Shown here one piece after another: positions 9,414-19,455 of a stretch of 64,000 bases of DNA. Positions within the stretch are counted from its first letter, which is position 1. Each line of letters starts with the position of its first letter. The notes below the pieces were generated by a model that was not told the DNA's origin, made no database searches, and was given only the letters and a program-made list of their open reading frames with translations. Origin of the DNA: Clostridia bacterium (lineage in GTDB: Bacteria > Bacillota > Clostridia > Christensenellales > Borkfalkiaceae); the NCBI GenBank assembly GCA_017463325.1, contig JAFTPK010000006.1, positions 61,548 to 125,547 on the forward strand, given 5' to 3'. The position numbers were made by a program, and so were the translations under genes.

Positions 9414-12002
9414 TCAAGCCTTTTGCACGGCAAGCGCGCCGTTTTCCACCGTCACCTTGACGGTATCACCTGAAAGGAACCGCCCTCCCAAAAGCGCCTT
9501 GGCAAGCGTCGTTTGCAACCCTCGCTGCATATACCGTTTGAGCGGCCGCGCCCCGTACACGGGGTCGTATCCGTTCTCCACAATATACTCCTCCGCGCGC
9601 GGCGTAAGTTCAAGCGTCAGCCCTTGCTCTAAAAGTCTTTCGGCAAGCTCACTTGCAAACAGTCTGACGATTTTCTTAATCTCCGTCCGTTGCAACGGTT
9701 TAAAGAGCACCGTTTCATCCAACCGATTTAAAAATTCAGGACGGAACGAGTGTTTCAAAAGCGTCTGCACCTCCGCCTTTGCCTCGCTTGAAATTTCCCC
9801 GTTTTCGTCAATCCCGTCAAGGATCACGGGCGAGCCGAGGTTGGAGGTGAGAATGAGCACGGTGTTTTTGAAATCCACCGTCCTGCCCTGCCCGTCGGTG
9901 ATGCGCCCGTCGTCAAGCACCTGTAAAAGCACGTTAAATACGTCGGGATGCGCCTTTTCCACCTCGTCGAACAAAACGACGCTATACGGCTTTCTGCGCA
10001 CCGCCTCCGTAAGCTGCCCGCCCTCGTCGTACCCGACGTATCCAGGAGGCGCGCCAAGCAAACGGGAAACGGAATGTTTCTCCATATACTCGCTCATGTC
10101 GATACGAATCATATTTTTTTCGTCGTCGAAAAGCGCCTTTGCAAGCGTTTTGGCAAGCTCTGTTTTCCCCACGCCCGTCGGCCCTAAGAACAGAAAAGAA
10201 CCTATGGGACGATCAGGATCGGCAATCCCCGCACGAGAACGCAAGATTGCGTCCGCTACCGCCTCCACCGCCTCGTCTTGCCCGATCACCCGTTCGTGAA
10301 GAGTGGAGGAAAGCTTTAACAATTTCTCCTTTTCCCCCTCGACGAGCTTTGCCACGGGAATCCCCGTCCAACGGGCAACGATTTTTGCGATCTCCTCTTC
10401 CGTTACACGGTCGCGAAGTAGGCTTTGCCGCGTCCCTGCCCCCGTCGAAACGGTTTTTTCAAGCTCTTCTATTTTCTTTTTCAGCTGAGGAATTTCCCCG
10501 TATTTAAGTCTGGACGCCGTTTCCAAATCGTATTCCCGTTCCGCCTTTTCCAGTTTCGCGTTCGCCCCGTCAAGCTGCTGACGAAGTAATTGCAACGTCG
10601 CAATCGAAGATTTTTCTCCCTCCAACCGCTCTTTCATAGCGGCGTATTGCTTGCGCTGCTCGATAAGCTCCGCTCTAATTTCCTCTAAATGCTTTTTGGA
10701 TGCCGCGTCCGTTTCCTTTTTGAGGGCGTTTTCCTCAATTTCAAGCTGCATAATCTTACGGCCGATCCCGTCCAGCTCGGAGGGCACCGACTGCATTTCC
10801 GTCTTGATCATGGCGCACGCCTCGTCCACGAGGTCGATCGCCTTATCGGGCAAAAACCGATCGGTGATGTACCTGTCCGAAAGGGTCGCCGCCGCAATCA
10901 ACGCTCCGTCGTTGATTTTCACGCCGTGATACACCTCGTACCTGTCTTTGAGTCCGCGTAGAATGGAAATACAATCCTCCACCGTCGGCTCGCCGACGAG
11001 GACGGGCTGAAAACGCCGTTCCAAGGCGGGATCCTTTTCGATATATTTACGGTACTCGTCTAAGGTGGTCGCGCCGATACAATGCAGCTCCCCTCGCGCG
11101 AGCATAGGCTTTAACAAATTGCCCGCGTCCATAGCGCCGTCCGTCTTTCCCGCGCCGACGATCGTATGCAGCTCGTCGATAAACAAAATCACCCCGCCGT
11201 CGCTGTTTTTCACCTCGGAAAGCACCGCTTTAAGCCGCTCCTCAAACTCACCGCGATATTTCGCCCCCGCGATCAAAGCGCCGATATCGAGGGAATATAC
11301 CTTTCTATCTTTGAGCGCGTCGGGTACGTCGCCTTTGACGATCCGAATAGCAAGCCCCTCGGCAATCGCCGTTTTCCCAACGCCCGCTTCCCCGATCAGC
11401 ACGGGATTGTTTTTCGTCTTTCTCGACAATATCCGAACGACGTTTCTAATCTCTTCATCTCTGCCGATAATCGGGTCAATTTTTTGCTGTCTTGCTTTTT
11501 CCACAAGGTCTACGCCGTATTTATTGAGAGCGTCGTAGGTTTCCTCGGGATTTTCGCTCGTCACCCGCTGTCCGCCGCGAAGCTTGGAAAGCTCTTTTAA
11601 AAACGCTTCGTTTTCCACGCCGTAGTCGCCGAGCAGCTTACGAAGTTTCCCGTCTGCCTTTTCCAAAAGCCCCAAATACAAATGCTCGACGGACACAAAT
11701 TCGTCGTGCATACGCGCGGCAATCGCCTCTGCCTCCTCCAAGGCCGCGTACGCTGTTTTGGATAAGGTAATCTCCCCGTTGCCCTTGGGGTATTTTTCAA
11801 TTTCCTTCAACGCCTCGTTTTTAAGCGTTTCGCTCTGCTTCCCTGCACGCTTAAAAATTTGCGGCAAAAGCCCTTTTTCGTCAAAGAGCAAGCCGTACAA
11901 CAAATGCTCGCCGCCCATTTGTACGTTCCCGTACTCGTTGGCAGTCGAATGTGCTTTCAAAAAAGCCGCGCGGGCCTTTTCCGTATACTTATTCGTATCC
12001 AT
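9414..12002 (-). CDS. clpB: ATP-dependent disaggregase ClpB
   Basis: Hsp100 hexamer that pulls polypeptides out of aggregates together with DnaK. The 862-residue protein has the full ClpB plan: a Clp N-domain (1-145), AAA1 with GEAGVGKTA near residue 205, the long coiled-coil M-domain (about 405-525, rich in Glu, Lys and Leu), AAA2 with GPTGVGKTE near 600, and the C-terminal D2-small domain. The M-domain and the lack of a ClpP-binding loop separate it from ClpC/ClpA. It stands alone between terminators. I found no CIRCE element or CtsR box upstream, so heat control is not evident. Confidence 0.96.
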   Translation of the reverse strand: MDTNKYTEKARAAFLKAHSTANEYGNVQMGGEHLLYGLLFDEKGLLPQIFKRAGKQSETLKNEALKEIEKYPKGNGEITLSKTAYAALEEAEAIAARMHDEFVSVEHLYLGLLEKADGKLRKLLGDYGVENEAFLKELSKLRGGQRVTSENPEETYDALNKYGVDLVEKARQQKIDPIIGRDEEIRNVVRILSRKTKNNPVLIGEAGVGKTAIAEGLAIRIVKGDVPDALKDRKVYSLDIGALIAGAKYRGEFEERLKAVLSEVKNSDGGVILFIDELHTIVGAGKTDGAMDAGNLLKPMLARGELHCIGATTLDEYRKYIEKDPALERRFQPVLVGEPTVEDCISILRGLKDRYEVYHGVKINDGALIAAATLSDRYITDRFLPDKAIDLVDEACAMIKTEMQSVPSELDGIGRKIMQLEIEENALKKETDAASKKHLEEIRAELIEQRKQYAAMKERLEGEKSSIATLQLLRQQLDGANAKLEKAEREYDLETASRLKYGEIPQLKKKIEELEKTVSTGAGTRQSLLRDRVTEEEIAKIVARWTGIPVAKLVEGEKEKLLKLSSTLHERVIGQDEAVEAVADAILRSRAGIADPDRPIGSFLFLGPTGVGKTELAKTLAKALFDDEKNMIRIDMSEYMEKHSVSRLLGAPPGYVGYDEGGQLTEAVRRKPYSVVLFDEVEKAHPDVFNVLLQVLDDGRITDGQGRTVDFKNTVLILTSNLGSPVILDGIDENGEISSEAKAEVQTLLKHSFRPEFLNRLDETVLFKPLQRTEIKKIVRLFASELAERLLEQGLTLELTPRAEEYIVENGYDPVYGARPLKRYMQRGLQTTLAKALLGGRFLSGDTVKVTVENGALAVQKA

Positions 12003-12091
12003 ACTTTTTACTCCTTTTTTCTTTGTTCATTCTATTTTTACCCTGTTTTTCCTCCCTTTAAACAAAAAAACAAACTTTTCGTAAAATAATT

Positions 12092-12114
12092 GCCGCCTCT
12101 TTTCAAGAAGCGGC
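12092..12114 (-). terminator. Terminator of cardiolipin synthase gene
   Basis: Minus-strand stem GCCGCTTCTT/AAGAGGCGGC with one G-T pair, followed by AATTATTTT, immediately after the cls stop codon. Confidence 0.7.
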
Positions 12115-12121
12115 GAGCCGT

Positions 12122-13693
12122 TTACAGTAACGGTTCTATTAAGCGGAGGGCGGCGTTGACGATCCCGCCGAGCAAGCCCCGTTTTCTCGTGGATAACGTT
12201 TGTTCCTTGGACACGGTAAATATCTCCTCCACGTCCTTTTTTAGTGCGTCTACGGCACTCGGCGTCGTAAAGTACACGGCGTTCTCGAAGTGATGATATA
12301 GGCTCCTAAAATCAAAATTCACGGTGCCCACGACGGCGGTTTCGTCCGAAAGCACACTTTTGGCGTGTAAAAACCCGGGAGTGTATTCATAAACGCGTAC
12401 CCCCGCTTTGAGAAGATCGTCGTAGTTGGCGCGGGTCAATCGGTACACCGTCTTTTTATCAGGGATTCCCGGCGTGACCACCCGCACGTCCACTCCTCGC
12501 GCCGCCGCCCGCACGAGCGCCGAACGCAACAGATCGTCAAGCAGTAAATACGGGGTGGTGATATACACCCGATCCTTTGCCCGTTCGATCATATCCAGAT
12601 ACACTTCCTCACCGACGCGAGTACGGTCCAACGGGCTATCGGCATACGGCTGCACAAACCCTGCCTCCGCCCCCGTTTCCGCTTTTGCGCAAAAATATTC
12701 TCCGCAAGAAAGCTTGGGGGCTTTAAAGGTCGTCCACAGCTCCAAAAACGTCCGCGTCAACGAATTTACCGCCTCACCCGTTACTTTGATCCCCGTATCC
12801 TTCCAGTAGCCAAACCGCCGCTTTTCGTCGATATACTCGTCGGCGATATTCACCCCGCCCGTAAACCCGACAACGCCGTCCACAACGAGAATTTTGCGGT
12901 GATCGCGATGGTTCATTTTCAATGTAAAAATAGGTGAAATTTTATTAAAGCAAAGACATTCGATATTCTCATGCAAGCCCTCCAAATATCTGTCGTATTT
13001 AGGCGGCAAGGCTAGCACGCTGCCAAAATCGTCGTAAACGATCTTCACCTTGACCCCTTGCATTGCCTTGGACAGCAGTAATTTTAACAGCCGTTCCCAC
13101 ATCACGCCGCCCGCGATAATAAAAAATTCCAAAAAAATAAATTTTTCCGCTTTTTCCACCGCCTCGCATATGCTCTCAAACAATTCCTTTCCCGTAGGAA
13201 AATAGCGGACGTTTCCTTGATACGCAGGGTATCCAAGCCCCTCCAAACGCAAGCTGAGCGCCCCCGCCCTGCCAAGAGCTTTCACCTCCTCTTGTAGCCG
13301 CGGCTCCCCTTTAAGCGCGGGCAGGTTCTTCGACGCCTCCGTATATTTTCGGCAAAGTCTGTCCGTTGAACGGCCGTTCCCAAAAAAGAAATACGCCGAA
13401 ACGCCCACGACGGGCGCCACGAGAATAAGAATCACCCACGACACCTTTGCAGGCTGCGCGTCCGTCCTACTAAGTAAATGTAACACGAACAGCGTGCTTA
13501 CAAACCCGAAAAAGAGCTGCACCGCTACGCCGTACCGACCAAGCGCGTCCACTAAGGCGATAAACCCTACGCATTGTAAAATCACAAGCAAAACGCAAAC
13601 GATCACTCGGTTATAGAGCACTACTTTATACCGTCTGTTATTCGCAACCGTCCGTTCGATCCACTCCGATTGTCGTTTGGAAAGCTTCCTCAT
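12122..13693 (-). CDS. cls: Cardiolipin synthase (phospholipase D superfamily)
   Basis: Joins two phosphatidylglycerol molecules into cardiolipin and glycerol at the membrane. The protein has 523 residues, with two N-terminal membrane helices (VIVCVLLVILQCVGFIALV and GVAVQLFFGFVSTLFVLHLL), a third hydrophobic stretch (VSWVILILVAPVVGVSAYFF), and two HKD motifs: HRKILVVD near residue 258 and HAKSVLSD near residue 444, the second followed by GTVNFDFRS. The length and helices fit bacterial ClsA-type enzymes. It is monocistronic, divergent from rubrerythrin, with an AGGAGGGG site ahead of the ATG. Confidence 0.93.
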   Translation of the reverse strand: MRKLSKRQSEWIERTVANNRRYKVVLYNRVIVCVLLVILQCVGFIALVDALGRYGVAVQLFFGFVSTLFVLHLLSRTDAQPAKVSWVILILVAPVVGVSAYFFFGNGRSTDRLCRKYTEASKNLPALKGEPRLQEEVKALGRAGALSLRLEGLGYPAYQGNVRYFPTGKELFESICEAVEKAEKFIFLEFFIIAGGVMWERLLKLLLSKAMQGVKVKIVYDDFGSVLALPPKYDRYLEGLHENIECLCFNKISPIFTLKMNHRDHRKILVVDGVVGFTGGVNIADEYIDEKRRFGYWKDTGIKVTGEAVNSLTRTFLELWTTFKAPKLSCGEYFCAKAETGAEAGFVQPYADSPLDRTRVGEEVYLDMIERAKDRVYITTPYLLLDDLLRSALVRAAARGVDVRVVTPGIPDKKTVYRLTRANYDDLLKAGVRVYEYTPGFLHAKSVLSDETAVVGTVNFDFRSLYHHFENAVYFTTPSAVDALKKDVEEIFTVSKEQTLSTRKRGLLGGIVNAALRLIEPLL

Positions 13694-13815
13694 CTCTTTC
13701 CCCTCCTATACATATAATATATACCACAAAATTTAGCTTTTTTTACGAAAATTGTGTGAAAATCTTATAAAATTAAAAAAGTTGAAAAAATTTTCCACTT
13801 TTTTCTTTAAAACTG

Positions 13816-13844
13816 TTGACAAACAGAAAAATTTATATTATACT
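13816..13844 (+). promoter_or_regulatory. Promoter for rubrerythrin
   Basis: TTGACA (13816-13821), 17-base spacer, TATACT (13839-13844), a near-consensus vegetative promoter about 70 bases ahead of the gene. Confidence 0.85.
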
Positions 13845-13851
13845 ATAAATA

Positions 13852-13876
13852 CTTAATAGAACTAAATCCTATTAAG
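13852..13876 (+). promoter_or_regulatory. 8-bp inverted repeat at the rubrerythrin transcription start
   Basis: CTTAATAG-N9-CTATTAAG is a perfect inverted repeat beginning 7 bases after the -10 box. Its position at +1 suggests a repressor operator, such as a peroxide- or metal-responsive Fur/PerR-type protein. A simple 5' hairpin is the alternative. Confidence 0.6.
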
Positions 13877-13912
13877 AAATCCAAAAAATAAAAATGCAAG
13901 AGGTAGAAAATC

Positions 13913-14557
13913 ATGAAAAAATTCGTATGTAAGATCTGTGGTTACGTTTACGAAGGCGAAACGGCTCCTGCCGTTTGCCCCAAGTGCAAGCAAGCAAACG
14001 CGTTCGTTGAAGAAAAGCCCGTATTGAAAGGTTCCAAGACGGAAGCGAACTTACAGACGGCGTTTGCCGGCGAATCGCAAGCAAGAAACAAGTACACCTA
14101 TTTCGCGTCCAAAGCGAGAAAGGAAGGCTACGTGCAAATCGCGGCGATCTTTGAAGAAACGGCGAAGAACGAACAGGAGCACGCAAAAATTTGGTTTAAG
14201 CTGTTAAACGGCGGCGAAATCGGCACGACGGCAGAGAATTTGCAGGCGGCAGCAGAGGGCGAAAACTACGAATGGACGGATATGTACGCAGGATTTGCGG
14301 TGACGGCGAGAGAAGAGGGCTTTGAAGACATTGCAAAGCTTTTCGAGGGCGTTGCGGCAATCGAAAAGGAACACGAAGAAAGATACAAGAAGCTTCTTTC
14401 CAACGTTGAAAACAAGCTTGTTTTCTCCAAAGACGGCGACGCCGTATGGCAATGCTCTAATTGCGGCCATATCGTAATCGGCAAATCCGCCCCCGAGGTA
14501 TGCCCTATTTGCGCGCATCCTCAGGCATATTTCCAGGTAAGAGCGGAAAACTATTGA
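13913..14557 (+). CDS. Rubrerythrin with rubredoxin domains at both ends
   Basis: A non-haem diiron peroxidase that reduces hydrogen peroxide in anaerobes. The 214-residue protein has an N-terminal rubredoxin-like Fe(Cys)4 domain (C6-x2-C9, C22-x2-C25), a four-helix diiron domain (about 40-170, with [14 protein letters not shown]-type ExxH and EKEHEERY ligands), and a second rubredoxin domain at the C-terminus (CSNCGH...CPICAHP). Classical rubrerythrins have only the C-terminal domain and reverse rubrerythrins only the N-terminal one, so this has both. It has its own promoter with a palindrome and ends in a strong terminator shared with trxA. Confidence 0.93.
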   Translation: MKKFVCKICGYVYEGETAPAVCPKCKQANAFVEEKPVLKGSKTEANLQTAFAGESQARNKYTYFASKARKEGYVQIAAIFEETAKNEQEHAKIWFKLLNGGEIGTTAENLQAAAEGENYEWTDMYAGFAVTAREEGFEDIAKLFEGVAAIEKEHEERYKKLLSNVENKLVFSKDGDAVWQCSNCGHIVIGKSAPEVCPICAHPQAYFQVRAENY

Positions 14558-14580
14558 TTTATCACTCCCAAAATAAAAAA

Positions 14581-14613
14581 ACTCCCCGACGGCTTGTCCG
14601 TCGGGGAGTTTTT
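14581..14613. terminator. Bidirectional terminator between rubrerythrin and trxA
   Basis: Perfect 12-bp stem ACTCCCCGACGG/CCGTCGGGGAGT with a 5-base loop, T-run on the plus side and A-run (T-run for the minus strand) on the other. Confidence 0.9.
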
Positions 14614-14627
14614 TAACCATTAAACGA

Positions 14628-14945
14628 CTATAAATTTCTTTCGATAAACGCTGCTAAGTTGGCGGCAGGGATAAATCCAAGACTGTTGTCTACGGGTTTT
14701 CCATTCTTAAATGCAATCACGTTAGGAATGGAAGAAATACCGTACTTGACGGCAGCCTCTTCGTTCTCGTCTACGTCAAGCTTGACGACGGTTGCCCTCC
14801 CCTCAAACTGCTCGGACACCTCCTCCAAAACGGGGGCAAGCATTCTACACGGACCACACCACGTCGCCCAAAAATCACAAATTACAAGCTTGTCGCTCGA
14901 AGCGATCAGCTCTTCCAGCTCTGCCGAATTTACGTGCTTTACCAT
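14628..14945 (-). CDS. trxA: Thioredoxin
   Basis: Small disulfide oxidoreductase of 105 residues with the WCGPC active site in the context FWATWCGPCRMLAPVLEE, and the cis-Pro loop SIPNVIAFKNG. The start at 14945 has AGGAGG 9 bases upstream; a longer frame running into hisS has no such site. It is the last gene of the long minus-strand block after hisS, 25 bases downstream of it. It supplies reducing power to ribonucleotide reductase and other targets. Confidence 0.95.
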   Translation of the reverse strand: MVKHVNSAELEELIASSDKLVICDFWATWCGPCRMLAPVLEEVSEQFEGRATVVKLDVDENEEAAVKYGISSIPNVIAFKNGKPVDNSLGFIPAANLAAFIERNL

Positions 14946-14970
14946 TATTTTTCCTCCTTTGTCAGTATGC

Positions 14971-16221
14971 TTATTTTTCCAAAAAATATGCGGACGCGTT
15001 TTCAAACGCCACGCTCTCACTTTCGCCCGTTGCCATGCACTTAACGTTCATGACCCCGCTTTCCAACTCGTTGCCGCCGATCACAGCGACGTATTTCGCA
15101 CCGATCTTGTCCGCGTATTTAAACTGTGCCTTAATCGAACGCTCCATATGATCGGTTTCGGCGTACACGCCCGCCGAGCGGAGAAATGCGCAAAGGGTAA
15201 ACGCCTTTTTTCTGCACGCCGCGTCCATGCCCGCCAAATACACGGTGGGCGTTTCCTCTTCGGGCAGGGCAGAACCGGTCTGCTCCATCACCATCAAAAG
15301 CCGCTCGATCCCCGCCGCAAATCCGACCGCGGGTACGCTGTTGCCGCCAAGCTCTTCAATCAGCCCGTCGTATCTGCCGCCGCCGCACACGGTGCCCTGC
15401 GCGCCGATGGAGGTGGAAACAAACTCGAACACGGTACGGGTGTAATAGTCAAGCCCGCGCACGATACGGGGATTAATTTCGTACTCGATCCCCGCCGCCG
15501 TCAAATATTCTTTCAGCGTTTCAAAATGCGCGGCACATTCCTCGCATAAATATTCCAAAATCGTCGGCGCACCCGCATTTATTTTTTTACAACCCTCCTC
15601 CTTGCAATCGAGCAAACGGAGGGGATTTTTTTCAAAGCGGGTCTTGCAGTCGTAGCAAAGCTCGTCCAAATGCGGCGCAAAAAATTCCTTCAAAGCCTTA
15701 TTGAAACGCGCGCGGCAGGTAGGACAGCCGATCGAATTGACGTAAAGCTTTACCTTAATTCCCAACCCTTTCAAGAGGCTGTCAGCCACCATGATCGCCT
15801 CGGCGTCCGTATCCGCGCCCTTCGCGCCAAAAATTTCTACGCCGAACTGATGAAATTCACGAAGTCTGCCCGCCTGCGGCCGCTCGTAGCGGAAAGCGGG
15901 GGTAAGATAAAACATTTTTACGGGCAATACGCCGCTTGCCATACCGTTTTCGATAAACGAGCGCGCCGCGCCTGCCGTCCCCTCGGGTTTGAGGGTAATC
16001 GAACGGTCGCCCTTGTCCTTAAAGGTGTACATTTCCTTGGTAACGACGTCCGTCGTTTCCCCAACGCCGCGCTGAAAAAGCTCGGTATGCTCGAACGTCG
16101 GCGTACGAATCTCCTTCAAATGAAAGCGTTTGGAAACAGAGCGACACACTCCTTCCACAAATTGCCATTTATACGATTCGGACGGCAAAACGTCCTTGGT
16201 GCCTTTGGGTATATTGATCAT
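14971..16221 (-). CDS. hisS: Histidyl-tRNA synthetase
   Basis: Class II synthetase that charges tRNA-His. The 416-residue length is standard. The N-terminus carries the MINIPKGTKDVLP segment typical of HisRS, the core has motif 2 (FRYERPQAGRLREFHQ), the HisRS-specific histidine loop RGLDYYTRTVFEF, and motif 3 with GGGRYDGL plus GIERLL. An anticodon-binding domain ends the protein. It follows hslU by 20 bases and is co-directional with trxA. No T-box leader is present. Confidence 0.97.
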   Translation of the reverse strand: MINIPKGTKDVLPSESYKWQFVEGVCRSVSKRFHLKEIRTPTFEHTELFQRGVGETTDVVTKEMYTFKDKGDRSITLKPEGTAGAARSFIENGMASGVLPVKMFYLTPAFRYERPQAGRLREFHQFGVEIFGAKGADTDAEAIMVADSLLKGLGIKVKLYVNSIGCPTCRARFNKALKEFFAPHLDELCYDCKTRFEKNPLRLLDCKEEGCKKINAGAPTILEYLCEECAAHFETLKEYLTAAGIEYEINPRIVRGLDYYTRTVFEFVSTSIGAQGTVCGGGRYDGLIEELGGNSVPAVGFAAGIERLLMVMEQTGSALPEEETPTVYLAGMDAACRKKAFTLCAFLRSAGVYAETDHMERSIKAQFKYADKIGAKYVAVIGGNELESGVMNVKCMATGESESVAFENASAYFLEK

Positions 16222-16241
16222 GATCTTCCTCTTTTCGCCTT

Positions 16242-17549
16242 TTACAGCACGTATTTTTTCAAATTTCTGTCGCCCGTGAGCTTCGCCAAATGCTCGTCAA
16301 CGTAACGGCGATCAATATTTAAAGTAAAGGTAGGATAGTCGCCGCTTGCGTTGAACGAAATATCCTCCAAAAGATATTCCATCACCGTGTGCAATCTGCG
16401 CGCGCCGATATCCTCACTCGTTGCGTTAAGCTCCACCGAAACTTCGGCAATCCGCTCAATCGCGCCCGCGTCGAATTGCAGATCGATATTATCCACGCTC
16501 AGCAGCTTGGAATACTGGAAGGTGAGAGAATTTTCCGTTTCCGTCAGAATACGAACGAAATCCTCTTTGGTGAGGCTTTTCAGCTCCACGGACACAGGAA
16601 AACGACCTTGCAACTCGGGAATTAAATCCTCCACCGCCGCCACGTGGAACGCGCCCGCCGCAATAAATAAAATGAAGTCCGTCTTTACAGGCCCGTATTT
16701 GGTAACGACCGTCGAGCCTTCGACAATAGGCAGAATATCCCGCTGCACTCCCTCACGCGAAACGTCCGCGCCGCCGCGGTTGCCCTTCCCCGCAATCTTG
16801 TCGATCTCGTCGATAAACACAATCCCGTCGTTTTCCGCGCGCCGCACGGCCTCTTCTTTTACCGCGTCGTCGTCTACGAGCTTCGCCGCCTCTTCGTCCA
16901 GCGCAATCTGATACGCCTCCTTTAAAGGCAATTTCCGTTTCTTCTTTCTTTGCGGGAACATATCCCCGAAGATATTGCCGATAGAAATCGCCGCCGTGCC
17001 GGGGGCAAGCTCCAACTCCTTAGGCTCGTCAACCACTTCCATTTCCACGACAAAATTGTCGTACTGCCCTTTGCGGAACCCCTCCAAAAGCTGCGTGTCA
17101 AAGACCTCTTTGGCAAGCTCGCCACGCTCGTTTTTCTTAGCCTCGCAAAGAATTTTATGCACCCGCTGTTCGGCGGCTGCCGCCGCTTTCCAACGCACCT
17201 CTTCTTCCTTTTCCGCTTTTACAAGCCTATACGCGCACTCCGCAAGATCGCGAATCATGCCCTCGACGTCTTTCCCCACGTACCCGACCTCGGTGTATTT
17301 GGTGGCCTCCACTTTGACGAACGGCGCTTTCACAAGCCGAGCAAGCCGCCGCGCGATCTCCGTTTTTCCCACCCCCGTAGGACCTTTCATAATAATATTT
17401 TTCGGGGTGATCTCCTCCCGCACCTCGGGAGGGAGCTGACTGCGACGGTAACGGTTGCGAAGAGCAATCGAAACCGCCTTTTTCGCCTCGTCCTGCCCGA
17501 TAATGTATTTGTCAAGCTGCTGTACAATCTGTCTGGGGGAATAGTTCAT
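16242..17549 (-). CDS. hslU: HslU (ClpY) unfoldase ATPase
   Basis: AAA+ hexamer that unfolds substrates for the HslV protease. The 435-residue protein has [13 protein letters not shown] (Walker A, about residue 55), an inserted I-domain (about 110-240) that is Glu/Lys-rich, Walker B with GIVFIDEIDKIA, and a C-terminal tail ending RNLKKYVL, like the HslU tails that dock into HslV. The ATG directly follows the hslV stop codon without a gap, so translation is probably coupled. Confidence 0.97.
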   Translation of the reverse strand: MNYSPRQIVQQLDKYIIGQDEAKKAVSIALRNRYRRSQLPPEVREEITPKNIIMKGPTGVGKTEIARRLARLVKAPFVKVEATKYTEVGYVGKDVEGMIRDLAECAYRLVKAEKEEEVRWKAAAAAEQRVHKILCEAKKNERGELAKEVFDTQLLEGFRKGQYDNFVVEMEVVDEPKELELAPGTAAISIGNIFGDMFPQRKKKRKLPLKEAYQIALDEEAAKLVDDDAVKEEAVRRAENDGIVFIDEIDKIAGKGNRGGADVSREGVQRDILPIVEGSTVVTKYGPVKTDFILFIAAGAFHVAAVEDLIPELQGRFPVSVELKSLTKEDFVRILTETENSLTFQYSKLLSVDNIDLQFDAGAIERIAEVSVELNATSEDIGARRLHTVMEYLLEDISFNASGDYPTFTLNIDRRYVDEHLAKLTGDRNLKKYVL

Positions 17550-18137
17550 TTACTTCTCCTCCTTGGCTGTCTTTTTGCCTTTTTTTGTCGGCGCCGTTTC
17601 CTCGCCCACCGTTTCCAAACGGATATTATCATTCGTAAACACGCAAATCTCCGAAGCGATTTTGAGTGCCTTTTTCGCAATCGTCGCCGCGTCGTAGTCC
17701 GTTTCCTGATATAAAGCGCGCGCCGCTGCCAACGCATAATTGCCGCCGCTACCGATGGCACAAACGCCCTCGTCCGGCTCGATCACCTCGCCCGTACCCG
17801 AAAGAATAAGTAGAGTATTCTCGTCCGCCGTAATCATCATAGCGTCCAGTTTTCTACCCATTTTATCACTTCTCCAAAGCTCGGCAAGCTCCACAGCCGA
17901 ACGCATCAAATTGCCCGCAAACTTATTGAGCATACCCTCAAACCGCTCGGTAAGCGCAAAGGCGTCCGTCACCGATCCCGCAAACCCGAGAATGACCTTC
18001 CCGCCGTAAATTCTACGCACCTTTATCGCCGTGTTTTTGAAAATGACCGACTCGCCCATCGTCACTTGACCGTCGCCCGCAATAGCCGTCACGCCGTTTT
18101 TCTTAACCGCGCAAATGGTCGTTCCGCGAAATTCCAT
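17550..18137 (-). CDS. hslV: HslV (ClpQ) protease subunit
   Basis: Proteasome-like N-terminal nucleophile peptidase that forms dodecamers with HslU. It has 195 residues. The start [15 protein letters not shown] implies a five-residue propeptide cut before Thr6, which becomes the nucleophile. [17 protein letters not shown] and [15 protein letters not shown] match the family. After the usual end there is a Lys/Glu-rich tail of about 20 residues ([11 protein letters not shown]), longer than in E. coli. It sits 3 bases after trmFO and immediately before hslU. Confidence 0.96.
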   Translation of the reverse strand: MEFRGTTICAVKKNGVTAIAGDGQVTMGESVIFKNTAIKVRRIYGGKVILGFAGSVTDAFALTERFEGMLNKFAGNLMRSAVELAELWRSDKMGRKLDAMMITADENTLLILSGTGEVIEPDEGVCAIGSGGNYALAAARALYQETDYDAATIAKKALKIASEICVFTNDNIRLETVGEETAPTKKGKKTAKEEK

Positions 18138-18140
18138 ATC

Positions 18141-19454
18141 TTATTTCTCCTTTTTCTCGTTTCCTTGCTCCCGCATTGCCTCGATCGCCCGTTCCGCAAG
18201 CATACGGTATCTTTCCTTTTTGTCCTTAATTCGCACGGGCAAAGGCGCCAAAATGCCAAAGTTGGCGTTCATGGGCTGAAAATCCTTTTGCTGCGTGGAA
18301 ATATACGTTTCCAACGCCCCGCATACGGTACGTTCATCAAAGACACGGGTGGGTCTTTTTAAAATTTTATCGGCAATATGCACCGCCGCAAGAAGCCCGC
18401 TTGCCGCACTCTCGACATAGCCCTCAACGCCCGTGATTTGCCCTGCAAACGCCACCCTTTCTTTATTCTTAACCGAAAAATCACGGTTTAAAACGCTCGG
18501 TGAATGAATATACGTGTTTCTGTGCATCACGCCGTAGCGTAAGTAGTCGGCGTTTTTTAAGGCAGGGATCATAGAGAACACCCGTTTTTGTTCGGGAAAT
18601 TTCAAATTTGTCTGACAACCGACGAGGTTGTACGTCGTTCCGTCGGCATTTTCCTTACGAAGTTGTAACACCGCAAACGGCCGTTTCCCGTCCTCACCGT
18701 ATAAACCTACGGGTTTTAAAGTGCCGTAACGCAAAGTGTCCTTGCCCCGCGACGCCATCACCTCAATAGGCATACACCCCTCGAAGATCTCCCGCTTTTC
18801 AAATTCGTGCAGCTCCGCTTTTTCCGCTGCAAGCAACGCCTCCACAAAGGCGTAATACTCTTCCTTGTTCATGGGGCAATTGATATAATCCCCCGTGCCC
18901 TTTCCGTACCTGTCCCCCGTAAACGCGCAGGAGTAATCAACGCTTTCCGCGCTGACGATCGGTGCGGAGGCGTCGTAAAAATGCAGAGCGCCGCCAAGCT
19001 TGTTTTTTATATCCTCGGCTAGCGCGTCCGCCGTCAACGGCCCCGTCGCGACAATCACGTATTCGTCCTCCTCAGGCTCAGGCAAAGCAAGCACCTCTTC
19101 TTCGACGATACGGATATTTTTATGCCCTCTTAACTTTTCCGTGATATACGCCGCAAACCGTTCCCTGTCCACGGCAAGCGCCGCGCCCGCAGGTACCTTG
19201 GTCGCCTCGGCAGCCTCCATAACGAGAGAGCCGAGCATACGCATCTCCTCTTTTAAAAGCCCGCAAGCGTTGGCGTATACGTCCGCGCTCTTTAAGGAAT
19301 TAGAGCAAACCAGCTCGCCAAAATCCCTACTCTCATGCGCGGGCGTAAATTTCTTCGGTTTCATTTCGACAAGCGTGACCTGTATGCCGCGCGTTGCAAG
19401 GTAGTACGCCGCCTCGCTCCCCGCAAGCCCGCCGCCGATCACTTTCACTTTCAC
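18141..19454 (-). CDS. trmFO: tRNA m5U54 methyltransferase TrmFO
   Basis: Folate- and FAD-dependent enzyme that makes 5-methyluridine at position 54 of the tRNA T-loop. The FAD motif VIGGGLAGSEAAYYLA lies at the N-terminus, followed by the CSNSLKS and RDFGELVCSN segments and a C-terminal region with GYVESAASGLLAA. I place the start at the GTG of 19454 because AGGAGG lies 6 bases upstream, giving 437 residues, close to the B. subtilis length; an ATG at 19484 would overlap topA by 29 bases and lacks a site. It is tightly packed between topA and hslV, a common Bacillota order. Confidence 0.95.
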   Translation of the reverse strand: MKVKVIGGGLAGSEAAYYLATRGIQVTLVEMKPKKFTPAHESRDFGELVCSNSLKSADVYANACGLLKEEMRMLGSLVMEAAEATKVPAGAALAVDRERFAAYITEKLRGHKNIRIVEEEVLALPEPEEDEYVIVATGPLTADALAEDIKNKLGGALHFYDASAPIVSAESVDYSCAFTGDRYGKGTGDYINCPMNKEEYYAFVEALLAAEKAELHEFEKREIFEGCMPIEVMASRGKDTLRYGTLKPVGLYGEDGKRPFAVLQLRKENADGTTYNLVGCQTNLKFPEQKRVFSMIPALKNADYLRYGVMHRNTYIHSPSVLNRDFSVKNKERVAFAGQITGVEGYVESAASGLLAAVHIADKILKRPTRVFDERTVCGALETYISTQQKDFQPMNANFGILAPLPVRIKDKKERYRMLAERAIEAMREQGNEKKEK

Positions 19455-19455
19455 C

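Noticed and set aside
9271..10299. Long plus-strand open frame (342 codons) opposite clpB
   Set aside because: It is antisense to a complete, well-conserved clpB, starts over the exporter promoter, and encodes Ser/Arg-rich low-complexity sequence; a shadow of GC-skewed codons.
11990..12090. CIRCE or CtsR box upstream of clpB
   Set aside because: I found neither the 9-bp CIRCE inverted repeat nor a GGTCAAA tandem repeat there.
13777..13806. A/T-rich hairpin between cls and rubrerythrin (AAAAAGT...ACTTTTT)
   Set aside because: The stem has a mismatch and is mostly A-T; both neighbours are transcribed away from it, so a terminator there has no obvious purpose.
16200..16245. T-box riboswitch for hisS
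   Set aside because: hslU ends only 20 bases upstream; there is no room for a T-box leader.
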